A stretch of DNA of 64,000 nt from Nocardioides mangrovicus (GCF_003674065.1 NZ_RDBE01000010.1:654906-718905), one strand, 5' to 3'. Positions 30,145 through 38,606 are shown, counted from the stretch's first letter. Program-made: numbers and translations. Notes: generated by a model from the letters alone, not told the origin.

Positions 30145-30812
30145 TCCAGGCCGCGGACGAGCCGGCGCCGGCGGGCGTCGCCAGCCGGCGCATCGCCGAC
30201 CACGTCCGCGCGCAGATCCTGGCCGGCGAGCTGGAGCCGGGCACCCGGATCCGGCAGGACGACCTGGCGCGGGAGCTGGCCGCCAGCCGGCTCCCGGTGC
30301 GCGAGGCGCTGCGGATCCTGGAGACCGCCGGCCTGGTGACGCTGCACGCCAACCGGGGCGCCTGGGTCACCCGCCTGGACCAGCGCGACTGCGAGCAGAG
30401 CTACCAGATCCGCGAGCGCATCGAGCCGCTGCTGCTGCGCGAGAGCGCTCCCCTGCTCACCGCCGAGGACCTCGCCGAGCTCGACCGGCTGCAGGTCGCC
30501 ATCGAGTCCACCGACGACGTGGAGCAGTTCCTGGTGCTCGACCGGCAGCTCCACTGGACCACCTACCGGCACGCCGAGGCGCGCGAGCTGGTCGCGATCA
30601 TCGAGCGGTTGTGGGACACCACGCAGCACTACCGCCGCGCGTTCAGCCGGATCGCCCACGAGCGGCGCCGGTGGATCATCGACGCCGAGCACCGGCTGCT
30701 CATCCAGGCCCTGCGCGACGGCGACGTCGAGGAAGCCGAGCGGGTGCTGGAGATGCACATCCGCCGGACGCGGGTGGAGCTGCAGGCTCACCCCGAGGTG
30801 TTCAGCTCCTGA
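30141..30812 (+). CDS. GntR-family regulator (FadR/FCD subfamily)
   Basis: Regulator of 223 residues. The winged helix (about 15-75) contains IRQDDLARELAASRLPVREALRILE and the FCD ligand domain follows with Asp/His ligands in DRQLHWTTYRH and DAEHRLLIQAL. The TTG start overlaps the VOC stop and has AGGAG upstream. Its likely targets are the two TGGATCCATTG sites in the VOC-E1 gap, giving control of both divergent operons, with an organic-acid effector as usual for FCD proteins (inference). The 3' end overlaps the convergent EboE gene by 25 nt. Confidence 0.9.
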   Translation: MIQAADEPAPAGVASRRIADHVRAQILAGELEPGTRIRQDDLARELAASRLPVREALRILETAGLVTLHANRGAWVTRLDQRDCEQSYQIRERIEPLLLRESAPLLTAEDLAELDRLQVAIESTDDVEQFLVLDRQLHWTTYRHAEARELVAIIERLWDTTQHYRRAFSRIAHERRRWIIDAEHRLLIQALRDGDVEEAERVLEMHIRRTRVELQAHPEVFSS

Positions 30813-32002
30813 CGCACGAACTCCAGCTCGCGCGTCACGTAGTCGGTGATCGAGCCGGTCTTGAGGTGCTCGGGGAGCACGTCCCAGGTGTAGGTCTCGA
30901 TCTCCAGGTGGTCCGAGAGCGGCAGCTCCCGGTGCAGGCGAAGCGCGTCCTGCACCGCGGGCCGGGTGGTGCGGAAGGGCCCGATCTCCTCGAGGAACAC
31001 CGGCACGTGGAAGTGCGTGCGAAGCTCGGTGGGGCGCAGGTCGCCCGCGTAGGCGTCCAGCGCCTCGCCCAGGGTCAAGAACGAGCGCCGGCCGCCGTCT
31101 TGCTGCAGCGTCGTCTGGCTGAGGTAGATGGTGTCGGTGAACTCGCGCAGTGCGGGCACGACGTCGGCGTCGAGGTCCTCGACCCACAGGGCCGCCGCCG
31201 CCTGGAGCTTGAAGACGGGCACGCCCGCCTCGGTGAGGGCGATCAGCGAGGCCCGGACGTCCTCGAAGCCGACGGCCTGGTGGCCCATGTCGAACACGAC
31301 GCCGAGATAGCGGCGCAGCGCTCCCTCGGCCTCCGAGAGCGGCAGCCGGGCCACCCGCGCCAGCTCGGCCACCGAGCGCGGGTCGCGCAGTCGCTCGAAG
31401 TACGCGATCGTCTGCGGCGTCGTCTCCAGGTAGCAGGCCGGCTCGGGCTCGATGGCGAGCTTCACCCGGACGCCGGTGCGCGCCTCGAGGTCGGCCAGGT
31501 GCGCGACCACGCGCAGCACCTGGCTGGTGAAACGCGAGACGTACGCCTCGTCGCCGACCTTGGGGGCGAACGCCATCGGGGCGGTCTGGATGCTGGGACT
31601 CAGCCCGGGCCGGCCGGCGCGCAACGTGAGGTCGGCGAGCACGTCGGCGACCTGGCAGGTGTAGGTCGCCCGCTCCTCGGTGGTCCAGTCGGGTTCGTAG
31701 ACGCGCTCCATCACCGACGCGCCCTTGAACGGCCCGTGCGGGAACGCGTTGACCGTGTAGACGAAGAGGTCCTCGCGGTCGAGCAGATCGCCCAGCGACG
31801 CCCGCTCGTCGGGGTCGGCGGCGAGCACGCCCGCGGCCTTTCCGGAGAGCCGCAGCGAGACCCCGAACGGCTCGTCCGGGCTCACCCGCGCCTTCACCTC
31901 GGGGACGTAGGTCGCCAGCGAGTCGCGCATCTGCGACCACGTGTCGCCGGCGTGCACCAGCGTCGAGTACGTCAGCAGTCCGAGGCCGTCCGGCAGCTGC
32001 AT
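30788..32002 (-). CDS. EboE-like TIM-barrel protein (orphan)
   Basis: Protein of 404 residues resembling EboE, a xylose-isomerase-like TIM-barrel protein of the ebo cluster, which is linked to export of metabolites to the periplasm in cyanobacteria and other bacteria. Features: STLVHAGDTWSQMRDSLATY, FGVSLRLSG, VYTVNAFPHGPFKG, the metal-type Glu in LAIEPEPACYLE, and a C-terminal HFHVPVF. ATG 32002 is chosen because GGAGGTGG lies 4-5 nt upstream. No other ebo genes are present; it lies 37 bp downstream of an XRE-cupin regulator in the same orientation. A metabolic isomerase or hydrolase role is equally possible. Confidence 0.72.
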   Translation of the reverse strand: MQLPDGLGLLTYSTLVHAGDTWSQMRDSLATYVPEVKARVSPDEPFGVSLRLSGKAAGVLAADPDERASLGDLLDREDLFVYTVNAFPHGPFKGASVMERVYEPDWTTEERATYTCQVADVLADLTLRAGRPGLSPSIQTAPMAFAPKVGDEAYVSRFTSQVLRVVAHLADLEARTGVRVKLAIEPEPACYLETTPQTIAYFERLRDPRSVAELARVARLPLSEAEGALRRYLGVVFDMGHQAVGFEDVRASLIALTEAGVPVFKLQAAAALWVEDLDADVVPALREFTDTIYLSQTTLQQDGGRRSFLTLGEALDAYAGDLRPTELRTHFHVPVFLEEIGPFRTTRPAVQDALRLHRELPLSDHLEIETYTWDVLPEHLKTGSITDYVTRELEFVRQELNTSG

Positions 32003-32017
32003 CGCCCACCTCCACAT

Positions 32018-32034
32018 GTTCAGTGGTGGTGAAC
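32018..32034. promoter_or_regulatory. Inverted repeat GTTCA-N7-TGAAC before eboE-like gene
   Basis: A 17-bp inverted repeat in the 37-bp gap between the XRE-cupin regulator and the EboE-like gene, just upstream of the GGAGGTGG. Possible operator for the adjacent regulator. Confidence 0.35.
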
Positions 32035-32039
32035 TTATC

Positions 32040-32693
32040 TCAGTGACGGTGTCCGTGCACGAACCAGATGCCGGTGAACACCTCGTCGCTGCGGTTGTGC
32101 AGCACGTGGGGGATGGTGGAGTCGAACCCCAGCGACTCGCCCTCGCGCAGCACGAAGACCTCCTCGCCCACGGTGACCTCGACCTCGCCGGAGAGCACGT
32201 AGCCGTACTCGTAGGCCTCATGGGCCTGCAGGTCGCCCTCGACGCTGGAGGAGGCGCCCGGCGCATAAGTGATGCGCATGAAGTTGACGCCGCGCTCGGG
32301 AGTCGCGGCCAGCCGCTCCCACTCCACGCCCTCGGCCATCGCCAGGCGTGAACGGTGCGAGGGGTGCACCACCGAGATGCGGGTGGCGTACTCCGAAGGC
32401 CGCCAGGCGTGAGCCGGGTCGACGAAGCCGTTGCTCTCGGTGCTGTGCCCGACGCGGGCCAGGCTCAGCGAGGTGGCCGCGGGCGCGGGCTCGTCGCTGC
32501 TCTCGAAGAGCTCGTCGACCGAGACCCCGAGCACGCGGGAGAAGGTGTAGAGGGTGGCCACCGAGGGCTGGGACTTACCGTTCTCGATCTGGGAGATCAG
32601 CGACGGCGACACCTGGGCCGAGCGGGCCAGCTCGCGCATCGTCAACCCGGCGTTCAGCCGCGCCTGGCGCAGCCGCTCCCCCAGGAAGTCCAT
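32040..32693 (-). CDS. XRE-family regulator with C-terminal cupin
   Basis: Regulator of 217 residues. N-terminal Cro/C1 helix-turn-helix: LRQARLNAGLTMRELARSAQ and SPSLISQIENGKSQPS (about residues 8-45). C-terminal cupin domain (about 145-215) with EAYEYGYVLSGEVEVTVGEE and FDSTIPHVLHNRSDE. Proteins of this design sense small metabolites through the cupin. ATG 32693 has GGAGGGG 8 nt upstream and is preferred over GTG 32717. It is divergent from the PRISE-type reductase and upstream of the EboE-like gene, so it may govern both. Confidence 0.9.
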   Translation of the reverse strand: MDFLGERLRQARLNAGLTMRELARSAQVSPSLISQIENGKSQPSVATLYTFSRVLGVSVDELFESSDEPAPAATSLSLARVGHSTESNGFVDPAHAWRPSEYATRISVVHPSHRSRLAMAEGVEWERLAATPERGVNFMRITYAPGASSSVEGDLQAHEAYEYGYVLSGEVEVTVGEEVFVLREGESLGFDSTIPHVLHNRSDEVFTGIWFVHGHRH

Positions 32694-32822
32694 CGCGCCA
32701 TCCCCTCCGCCGGCCACCCCGGCGTCCTCACTTTAGCAGCACTGCACAGGATCGACCGATCCGCCTTGATGTTTACCGCCATGCAACAGTACGGTCGCGG
32801 TTCCCCACCACAGGAGGATCGC

Positions 32823-33914
32823 ATGACGTCCACGCCCATCCCTGCGACGACCCGCGGCCGCGCCCTGGTCGTCGGCGCCACCGGCATCACCGGCCAGGCC
32901 GTCGCCCGGCGGCTGGTGGCCGACGGCTGGGACACGACCGGGCTCTCCCGCAGCGGTCGCGAGCTGGTCGACCAGATGGCCACCGTCTCGGCCGACCTCA
33001 CCTCGGCCGAGGAGCTGCGGACGGCCCTGACCGACGTGCACCCGGAGATCGTGGTGATCACCGCATGGACCCGGCGCGACACCGAGGCCGAGAACATCGA
33101 GGTCAACGGCGCCCTGGTGCGCGACCTGCTCGCCGCGCTGGAGCCGGCCGGGTCGGTGCGCCACGTGGCGCTGATGACCGGGCTCAAGCACTACCTCGGC
33201 CCCTTCGAGGCCTACGCCACCGGCGTCATGCCCGACACCCCCTTCCACGAGGAGGAGCCGCGGCTGGAGACGCCGAACTTCTACTACGCCCAGGAGGACG
33301 AGCTCTTCGCCGCCGCGGCGCGGCAGGGGTTCACCTGGAGCGTGCACCGCGCCCACACCGTCTTCGGCTTCGCCACCGGCAACGCGATGAACATGGTGGC
33401 CACGCTGTGCGCGTACGCCACGTTGTGCCGCGAGCTGGACCGCCCCTTCGTCTTTCCCGGATCGCAGACGCAGTGGGACTCGCTGACCGACGTCACCGAC
33501 GCCGAGCTGCTGGCCGAGCAGATGGTGTGGGCGGCCACCGACCCGGCCGGCGCCGACCAGGCCTTCAACATCGCCAACGGCGACGTCTTCCGGTGGCGCT
33601 GGCTGTGGCCGCAGATCGCCGCGCACTTCGACCTGCCCTGGGAGGGCTTCGAGGGCGAGCCCCGCACCCTGGAGCACGCCATGGCCGGCGTCGAGGACAC
33701 CTGGACCGCCATCGCCCAGCGCGAGGGCCTGGCCGAGTCGCGGCTGGACCGCGTGGCGTCGTGGTGGCACACCGACGGCGACCTCGGCCGCGACATCGAG
33801 GTGTGCACCGACATGAACAAGAGCCGGGCGGCCGGCTTCACCGCCACCCGCGACACCCGGGCCGCCTTCTTCGACTACGCCGAGCGCTACCGGGCGGCCC
33901 GGATCATCCCGTAG
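32823..33914 (+). CDS. PRISE-type SDR (progesterone 5-beta-reductase/iridoid-synthase-like)
   Basis: Atypical short-chain reductase of 363 residues. The N-terminal cofactor motif is VVGATGITGQA; the PRISE hallmarks are TGLKHYLGPF (catalytic-type Lys at 122) and PNFYYAQED (Tyr at 154/155), replacing the classical YxxxK. This family reduces enones with NADPH (family knowledge). ATG follows AGGAGG by 6 nt. The divergent neighbour is the XRE-cupin regulator; downstream is a tandem repeat, then the convergent dehydrogenase operon. The natural substrate is unknown. Confidence 0.85.
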   Translation: MTSTPIPATTRGRALVVGATGITGQAVARRLVADGWDTTGLSRSGRELVDQMATVSADLTSAEELRTALTDVHPEIVVITAWTRRDTEAENIEVNGALVRDLLAALEPAGSVRHVALMTGLKHYLGPFEAYATGVMPDTPFHEEEPRLETPNFYYAQEDELFAAAARQGFTWSVHRAHTVFGFATGNAMNMVATLCAYATLCRELDRPFVFPGSQTQWDSLTDVTDAELLAEQMVWAATDPAGADQAFNIANGDVFRWRWLWPQIAAHFDLPWEGFEGEPRTLEHAMAGVEDTWTAIAQREGLAESRLDRVASWWHTDGDLGRDIEVCTDMNKSRAAGFTATRDTRAAFFDYAERYRAARIIP

Positions 33915-33930
33915 CGGCACAGCGCACGCC

Positions 33931-34020
33931 GCTCGAGGAGGTCGCCTGCCCGGCGCTGGTCGAGGAGGTCGCCCGCCCGGCGCGCTGGTCGAGGAGGTCG
34001 CCCGCGACCGTCTCGAAACC
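33931..34020. repeat. Tandem repeat between convergent genes
   Basis: Three imperfect units of 27-29 nt sharing TCGAGGAGGTCGCC, beginning at about 33932, 33956 and 33985; the last unit continues into CGCGACCGTCTCGAAACC. The GAGGAGGTCGC and GCGACCGTCTC parts are partly complementary and could fold. It fills most of the 129-bp gap between two convergent operons. Repeats of this type are common between genes in Nocardioides-like genomes (recalled, not searched). Confidence 0.7.
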
Positions 34021-34043
34021 CGCCCCGCCCCACGGCCCCCGGC

Positions 34044-35021
34044 TCAGTCCCCCGGGCCGGCGAACTCGATGTGCGCCTTGATCGTGTCCCGGGCGTGGTG
34101 GGCCGCCTCGATCGCACCGGTGGCGTCCTCGATGCCGAAGCGGCCGGTGACCAGCGGGGTGAGGTCGATGCCGCTGCCGGCCAGGAACCGCAGCGTCTGC
34201 GGCCACACGCCGGGGGAACCGATCGTGCCGGTGAGGCGGAGCTCCTTGGACTGGATCAGTCCCAGGCGGGCCGGCGCATCGCCGCCGACGTCGATGCCGA
34301 TGTAGGCGACCCGGCCGCCGAACCCGGCCAGCTCGAGTGCCGCCGCCATCACCGCCGGCCGGCCACTGGCCTCCAGCACCACGGTGGGCCCGCTCCCCTG
34401 CGTGAGCTCGGCCAGGGCGTCGGCCGCCTCCTCGGGCAGCACCGTGTGGTGGGCGCCGAGCCGCCTCGCCGCCTCGCGCCGGTCCTCGGCCGGCTCGACG
34501 ACGACCACCTGCGCGCCCATCGCCCTGGCCGCGGCGACGACCGCCAGCCCGATCGGTCCGGCGCCGAGCACCGCGACCGTGTCGCTGGCGTCGAGACCGC
34601 CGGCTCGCACGATCGCGTAGTAGGCGACGCTGAACGGCTCGACGAGCGCGCCCATGGTGAACGACAGCTCGTCGGGCAGTCGGTGCAGCCACTCGGGCCG
34701 GGCCACGAACCGCTCGGCGGCCGCGCCGCTGATGGAGAACCCGAAGTGGTCCTCACCGATGACGCACTCGCCCACCACCCGGTCGCCCGGGTTGAGGCTC
34801 GAGACGTCATCGCCCACCGCCACCACCTCCCCGGACCACTCGTGGCCGGGGATGAGCGGGTAGGAGAAGGGGATGATGTAGCGCCCCTCCAGCAGATCGA
34901 TGTCGGAGTGGCAGACGCCCACCGACCGCGCCGCGACGAGCACCTGGTCGGCACCGATCTCGGGCGTCGGGAGGTCGACGACCTCGGCCACGCCGCGTGC
35001 GGTGTACTGCAGGGCACGCAT
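34044..35021 (-). CDS. Zinc-type alcohol dehydrogenase (MDR), third of operon
   Basis: Medium-chain dehydrogenase of 325 residues. Catalytic zinc ligands in VGVCHSDIDLLEG (Cys) and PGHEWSGEV (His-Glu); Rossmann motif VLGAGPIGLAVV. The region that carries four structural-zinc cysteines in the two sister enzymes is replaced by GECVIGEDHFGFSI with only one Cys, so the structural zinc site is lost. ATG 35021 shares a base with the upstream dehydrogenase stop (TGATG). It is the last gene of the seven-gene operon starting at 43503. Oxidation of a polyol or secondary alcohol is likely; the substrate is unknown. Confidence 0.87.
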   Translation of the reverse strand: MRALQYTARGVAEVVDLPTPEIGADQVLVAARSVGVCHSDIDLLEGRYIIPFSYPLIPGHEWSGEVVAVGDDVSSLNPGDRVVGECVIGEDHFGFSISGAAAERFVARPEWLHRLPDELSFTMGALVEPFSVAYYAIVRAGGLDASDTVAVLGAGPIGLAVVAAARAMGAQVVVVEPAEDRREAARRLGAHHTVLPEEAADALAELTQGSGPTVVLEASGRPAVMAAALELAGFGGRVAYIGIDVGGDAPARLGLIQSKELRLTGTIGSPGVWPQTLRFLAGSGIDLTPLVTGRFGIEDATGAIEAAHHARDTIKAHIEFAGPGD

Positions 35022-36079
35022 CAGCGCGCCTGCACCAGGACCTTGACCTGGTCGCCGGTCGGCGACAACAGGGTCTCGAAGCCGGCGGTGACGACGTCGG
35101 CCATGTCGATCTGGGCGGTGACCACCTTCTCGACCGGGTAGCGGCCACTGGCGACGAGCGCGATGATCCGCGGCCAGTCGAAGACCGGGTAGCACCAGGT
35201 GCCGGCCAGGGTCACGTCGTGCTCCGCGAGCGCCATCGGGTCGATGCTGGCGGGCTTGGTGTGCAGTCCGGTCTGGGAGACCCGGCCGGCCGAGCGCACC
35301 GAGGCCAGCGCGGTCTGCAGCGCCTGCTCGTTGCCGGAGCACTCGATGGCGGCGTCGAAGCCGATGCCGTCGCGCCGGTCCTTCGCCCAGGCGGCGACGT
35401 CGACCTCGCGCGGGTCGAGCACCTCACCCACCCCGAGCGAGCGCGCGAGGTCGGCCCGCGTGGGGTTCACCTCGGAGACCACCACCTCCGCGCCCGCGGC
35501 CGAGGCGTAGAGGGCCGCCAGCGCACCGATCGGTCCGGCGCCGGTGATCAGCACGCTGTCGCCGGGCCGCACGCCCGCGACGTCGACGCCGTACGCCGCC
35601 ACCGCAGCCGGCTCGATGAGCGCACCCTGCAGGTCGCTGACCTCCCCGGGCAGCACGCTGACGTGGCTGGCGGGCACGATCGCCCGCTCGGCGATGCCGC
35701 CCCAGGCGTAGCTGAGCCCGACGCAGGCCATCGAGACGCACAGGTGGTTCAGGCCGCGGCGGCAGTAATAGCAGGAGCCGCAGAACAGCAGCGGCATGAT
35801 CGAGACCCGGTCGCCGGCGGCGACGTGGTCGACGCCGGCCCCGACCTCGAGCACCTCGGCGGAGAACTCGTGGCCGAGCACCTGCGGCAGCTGCGAGCCG
35901 TTGAGCCGGTGCGGCTCGCTGGGGATGACGATCGGGCCCATCGCGTACTCGTGCAGGTCGGTGCCGCAGATGCCGCACCACAGCGGTCGCAGCAGCACCT
36001 CCCCGGCCCCGGGCGCGTCGGGAGCATCGACCTCGTCGATGCGGACGTCGTGCTCGGCGTGGAAGACAGCGGCTCTCAT
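35021..36079 (-). CDS. Zinc-type dehydrogenase, butanediol-dehydrogenase-like
   Basis: Medium-chain dehydrogenase of 352 residues. Catalytic zinc: GICGTDLHEY and LGHEFSAEV; structural zinc: the four cysteines of CGSCYYCRRGLNHLC; Rossmann motif ITGAGPIGALAAL. The segment IPSEPHRLNGSQLPQVLGHE is typical of 2,3-butanediol and related dehydrogenases. It lies between two other dehydrogenases in the operon, 36 nt after the stop of the first and overlapping the third. With three MDR enzymes in a row, successive oxidations or alternative stereoisomers are plausible. Confidence 0.9.
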   Translation of the reverse strand: MRAAVFHAEHDVRIDEVDAPDAPGAGEVLLRPLWCGICGTDLHEYAMGPIVIPSEPHRLNGSQLPQVLGHEFSAEVLEVGAGVDHVAAGDRVSIMPLLFCGSCYYCRRGLNHLCVSMACVGLSYAWGGIAERAIVPASHVSVLPGEVSDLQGALIEPAAVAAYGVDVAGVRPGDSVLITGAGPIGALAALYASAAGAEVVVSEVNPTRADLARSLGVGEVLDPREVDVAAWAKDRRDGIGFDAAIECSGNEQALQTALASVRSAGRVSQTGLHTKPASIDPMALAEHDVTLAGTWCYPVFDWPRIIALVASGRYPVEKVVTAQIDMADVVTAGFETLLSPTGDQVKVLVQAR

Positions 36080-36115
36080 CAGGTGTCCTTCGTCTCTGGT
36101 GTCGGTGAACGGGGG

Positions 36116-37168
36116 TCAGGCGACGCGCGTGGGGTCGATCAGTACCTTGCCGTGCAGCTCGCCGGCGGCGAGCCGCTCGAGCTGGGCGGGCACGGCCTCG
36201 AGCGGGTGCACGGAGTCGAGCACTTCGTGGGCCAGGTCGCTCTCGTGCAGCAGGGTGAGCGCGGCGGCCAGGTCGGCGTCGCACACGTGCGCCAGGGTGG
36301 TGACGACGTCGATCTCGCGCATGACGGTGGTGAACACGTCGACCTCCTGGCGCTGCTTGGGCAGCCCGACCTGCAGCACGGTGCCACCCGGACGCACCAG
36401 CTCCAGGGCGGCCTGCAACCGGCCCGGGGCGCCGCTGGCCTCGATGACGACGTCGACGGGAGCGCTCGCCGCCGCCTCGCGCAGCTGCTCGTCGGCCTCG
36501 GGACCGGCCGGCACCACCCGGGCGGCACCGAGCCGCGTGGCGCGGTCGAGGCGGGGGCCCGCGAAGTCGACCACCGTCACCTCGGCCCGCGCCAGCGAGC
36601 TCAGGCCGGCGAGCACGAACGAGCCGATCGCGCCCGCGCCCGTCATCACCACCCGGTCGCCGTCGCGGACTCCGGAGCGGCGGGCGGCATGCAGTCCGAC
36701 GGCGAGCGGCTGCGCGAGCCCGGCCGCGTCGAGCTCCAGACCCTCGGGCACCGGCCTCAGCGTCTGCTCGGGCACCGCGACGAGCTCGGCCATCCCACCG
36801 GGGGCGTTGAGGCCGAGCGTCCAGTAGCGCTCGCACAGGTTGGTGCGGCCCTCGGCGCAGCGTCGGCACCGCCCGCACCACACGCCGGCCCCGGAGGCCA
36901 CGACGTCGCCCGCGGCGAGGGCGCTGCCGCCGGGGTCGACCACCTCGCCCACGAACTCGTGGCCGAGCACCATCGGCCCGACGTGCCCGGTGACCGGGTG
37001 CGGCGTGGCGACCGGGAACGTCCGCGGCCCGACCGACCACTCGGTGGCGTCGGTGCCGCACATGCCGCTGCGCAGCACGCGCAGCAGCACCTCGCCCTCG
37101 CGCGGGCGCGGGTCGGGGACCTCCTCGAGCCGGACGTCGCCGGCCCCGTGGAAGACACTGGCTCTCAT
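36116..37168 (-). CDS. Zinc-type dehydrogenase, threonine/sorbitol-DH-like
   Basis: Medium-chain dehydrogenase of 350 residues. Catalytic zinc: SGMCGTDATEWSVG and LGHEFVGEV; structural zinc: CGRCRRCAEGRTNLC; Rossmann motif MTGAGAIGSFVLAG. Sequence arrangement is close to the 352-residue neighbour (both begin MRA-VFH-), pointing to duplication followed by divergence. It lies 16 nt downstream of the M24-fold gene. The Asp of the second Rossmann strand (VVDFAGPRLDR) suggests NAD preference (inference). Confidence 0.9.
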   Translation of the reverse strand: MRASVFHGAGDVRLEEVPDPRPREGEVLLRVLRSGMCGTDATEWSVGPRTFPVATPHPVTGHVGPMVLGHEFVGEVVDPGGSALAAGDVVASGAGVWCGRCRRCAEGRTNLCERYWTLGLNAPGGMAELVAVPEQTLRPVPEGLELDAAGLAQPLAVGLHAARRSGVRDGDRVVMTGAGAIGSFVLAGLSSLARAEVTVVDFAGPRLDRATRLGAARVVPAGPEADEQLREAAASAPVDVVIEASGAPGRLQAALELVRPGGTVLQVGLPKQRQEVDVFTTVMREIDVVTTLAHVCDADLAAALTLLHESDLAHEVLDSVHPLEAVPAQLERLAAGELHGKVLIDPTRVA

Positions 37169-37184
37169 CGGATACTGGCCCGCA

Positions 37185-38606
37185 TCAGGCCCGCTCGCCG
37201 CGCCCCGCCGCGGTGTTCAGGTGCGACTGCGCGCTGCGGTGCAGCAGCGGCGAGCCGCTGACGGAGTAGTAGCGCTGACCCGCGACGAGCAGCTCCTCGG
37301 CCGGGAACTTGGTGACCACCTCGCAGCCGTCGGCGGTCACCACGAGCTCCTCCTCGATCCGGGCGGCACCCACGCCGTCGGCCGAGGGCCAGTAGGTCTC
37401 CAGCGCGAAGAACATGCCCTCCTTGAGCTCCTCGGGGTGATCGAGCGAGACCAGCCGGGAGAAGATCGGCTTCTCCCAGATCGACAGGCCCACGCCGTGG
37501 CCGTACTGCAGCGCGAAGGCCGCCTCCTCGTCGGGGAAGCCGAACTCCTGCGCGGTCGGCCACTGGCTGACGATGTCGGCGGTGGTGGCCCCGGGCCGCA
37601 CCAGCGCGATCGCGCGGTCCATGTACTCCCGCGCGCGGGTGTAGGCGTCGTGCTGCGCGCTGCTGGCCGAGCCGACCGCGAAGGTGCGGTAGTAGCAGGT
37701 GCGGTAGCCGTTGAAGCTGTGCAGGATGTCGAAGAACGCCGGGTCGCCGGGCCGGATGAGGCGGTCGGAGTACACGTGCGGGTGCGGTGAGCAGCGCTCG
37801 CCGGAGATCGCGTTGACGCCCTCGACGTACTCCGAGCCGAGGTCGTAGAGCACCTTCGAGACCAGCCCGACCGTCTCGTTCTCCCGCACGCCCGGGCGCA
37901 GAAACTCGTAGAGGTGGTCGTAGGCCGCGTCGACCATCGAGGCGGCCTGGGTGAGCAGCGAGATCTCGTCACGCGTCTTGATCGAGCGCGCGCGCATGAA
38001 CACCTGCTGGCCGTCGACGACGTCGATGCCCGCCTTCTGCAGGGCGAAGAGCACCGGTAGCTCGACGACGTCCACACCGAGCGGCTCCCCCAGCAGTCCG
38101 AACTTCTCCAGCTCGCGGCGGATCTTGGCCGCGACGTCCTCGGCGATGCCGGCGTCGGGGTTGAACGCGCCGCGCAGCGTGGAGATGCCCGCCCGCGACC
38201 CGTTCTCGGCCCGGGGGCGCACCGCGCCGTGGTGCGGCGCGTGCGGGTCGGCGTCCATCTCGGTGGTGGTCGTCGCCAGCCACGGGTTGTACAGCTGGTG
38301 GTGGCGTGCCGCGGAGCCGAAGTCCCACACCACCGGGTCGGAGTTCCGGGTCACCAGCGCGAACCGGATCATCTTGTCCATCGCCCAGGTGCCGATGTGG
38401 GTGGCGCTCATGTAGCGGATGTTGGAGAAGTCGAACGCCAGCAGAGCACCGAGGTCGGAGGCCTCGAGCTCGGCGCGCAGCCGCGCCAGCCGCTCACTGC
38501 GCAGCCGGTCGTAGGAGATCCGCTGCTCCCAGTCGACGGCGTTCGTGCCGGTGGTGGCGGTGCTGTAGGTGGGGGTGTCGCCGAGGTTGTCGATCGTGCT
38601 GGTCAT
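37185..38606 (-). CDS. M24 (creatinase/aminopeptidase P) family protein with altered metal site
   Basis: Protein of 473 residues with the creatinase-like N-terminal domain (about 35-220) and a pita-bread C-terminal domain. Expected dinuclear metal ligands: first Asp in FFDILHSFNGY, second Asp position occupied by Cys (GYRTCYYRTF instead of GYxSDxTRTF), His in QYGHGVGLSIW, Glu in FALETYW, and Glu in IEEELVV. Four of five ligands remain. The N-terminal FDFSNIRYMS recalls both aminopeptidase P and the DMSP lyase DddP. It sits in a transport and dehydrogenase operon, so a C-N or C-S bond in the imported compound may be its target (inference). Confidence 0.82.
   Translation of the reverse strand: MTSTIDNLGDTPTYSTATTGTNAVDWEQRISYDRLRSERLARLRAELEASDLGALLAFDFSNIRYMSATHIGTWAMDKMIRFALVTRNSDPVVWDFGSAARHHQLYNPWLATTTTEMDADPHAPHHGAVRPRAENGSRAGISTLRGAFNPDAGIAEDVAAKIRRELEKFGLLGEPLGVDVVELPVLFALQKAGIDVVDGQQVFMRARSIKTRDEISLLTQAASMVDAAYDHLYEFLRPGVRENETVGLVSKVLYDLGSEYVEGVNAISGERCSPHPHVYSDRLIRPGDPAFFDILHSFNGYRTCYYRTFAVGSASSAQHDAYTRAREYMDRAIALVRPGATTADIVSQWPTAQEFGFPDEEAAFALQYGHGVGLSIWEKPIFSRLVSLDHPEELKEGMFFALETYWPSADGVGAARIEEELVVTADGCEVVTKFPAEELLVAGQRYYSVSGSPLLHRSAQSHLNTAAGRGERA

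Noticed and set aside
30788-32266. Longer EboE-like reading frame beginning at 32266
   Set aside because: The extra 88 codons are antisense-like sequence overlapping the XRE-cupin gene; ATG 32002 has a good ribosome-binding site.
33931-34020. Tandem repeat as a CRISPR array
   Set aside because: Units are 27-29 nt with no spacer of constant length between them, and degrade from unit to unit.
37185-38606. DddP (DMSP lyase) as the identity of the M24 protein
   Set aside because: N-terminal similarity is suggestive, but the metal-site pattern differs (Cys in place of the second Asp, no DxD), and nothing nearby relates to DMSP.
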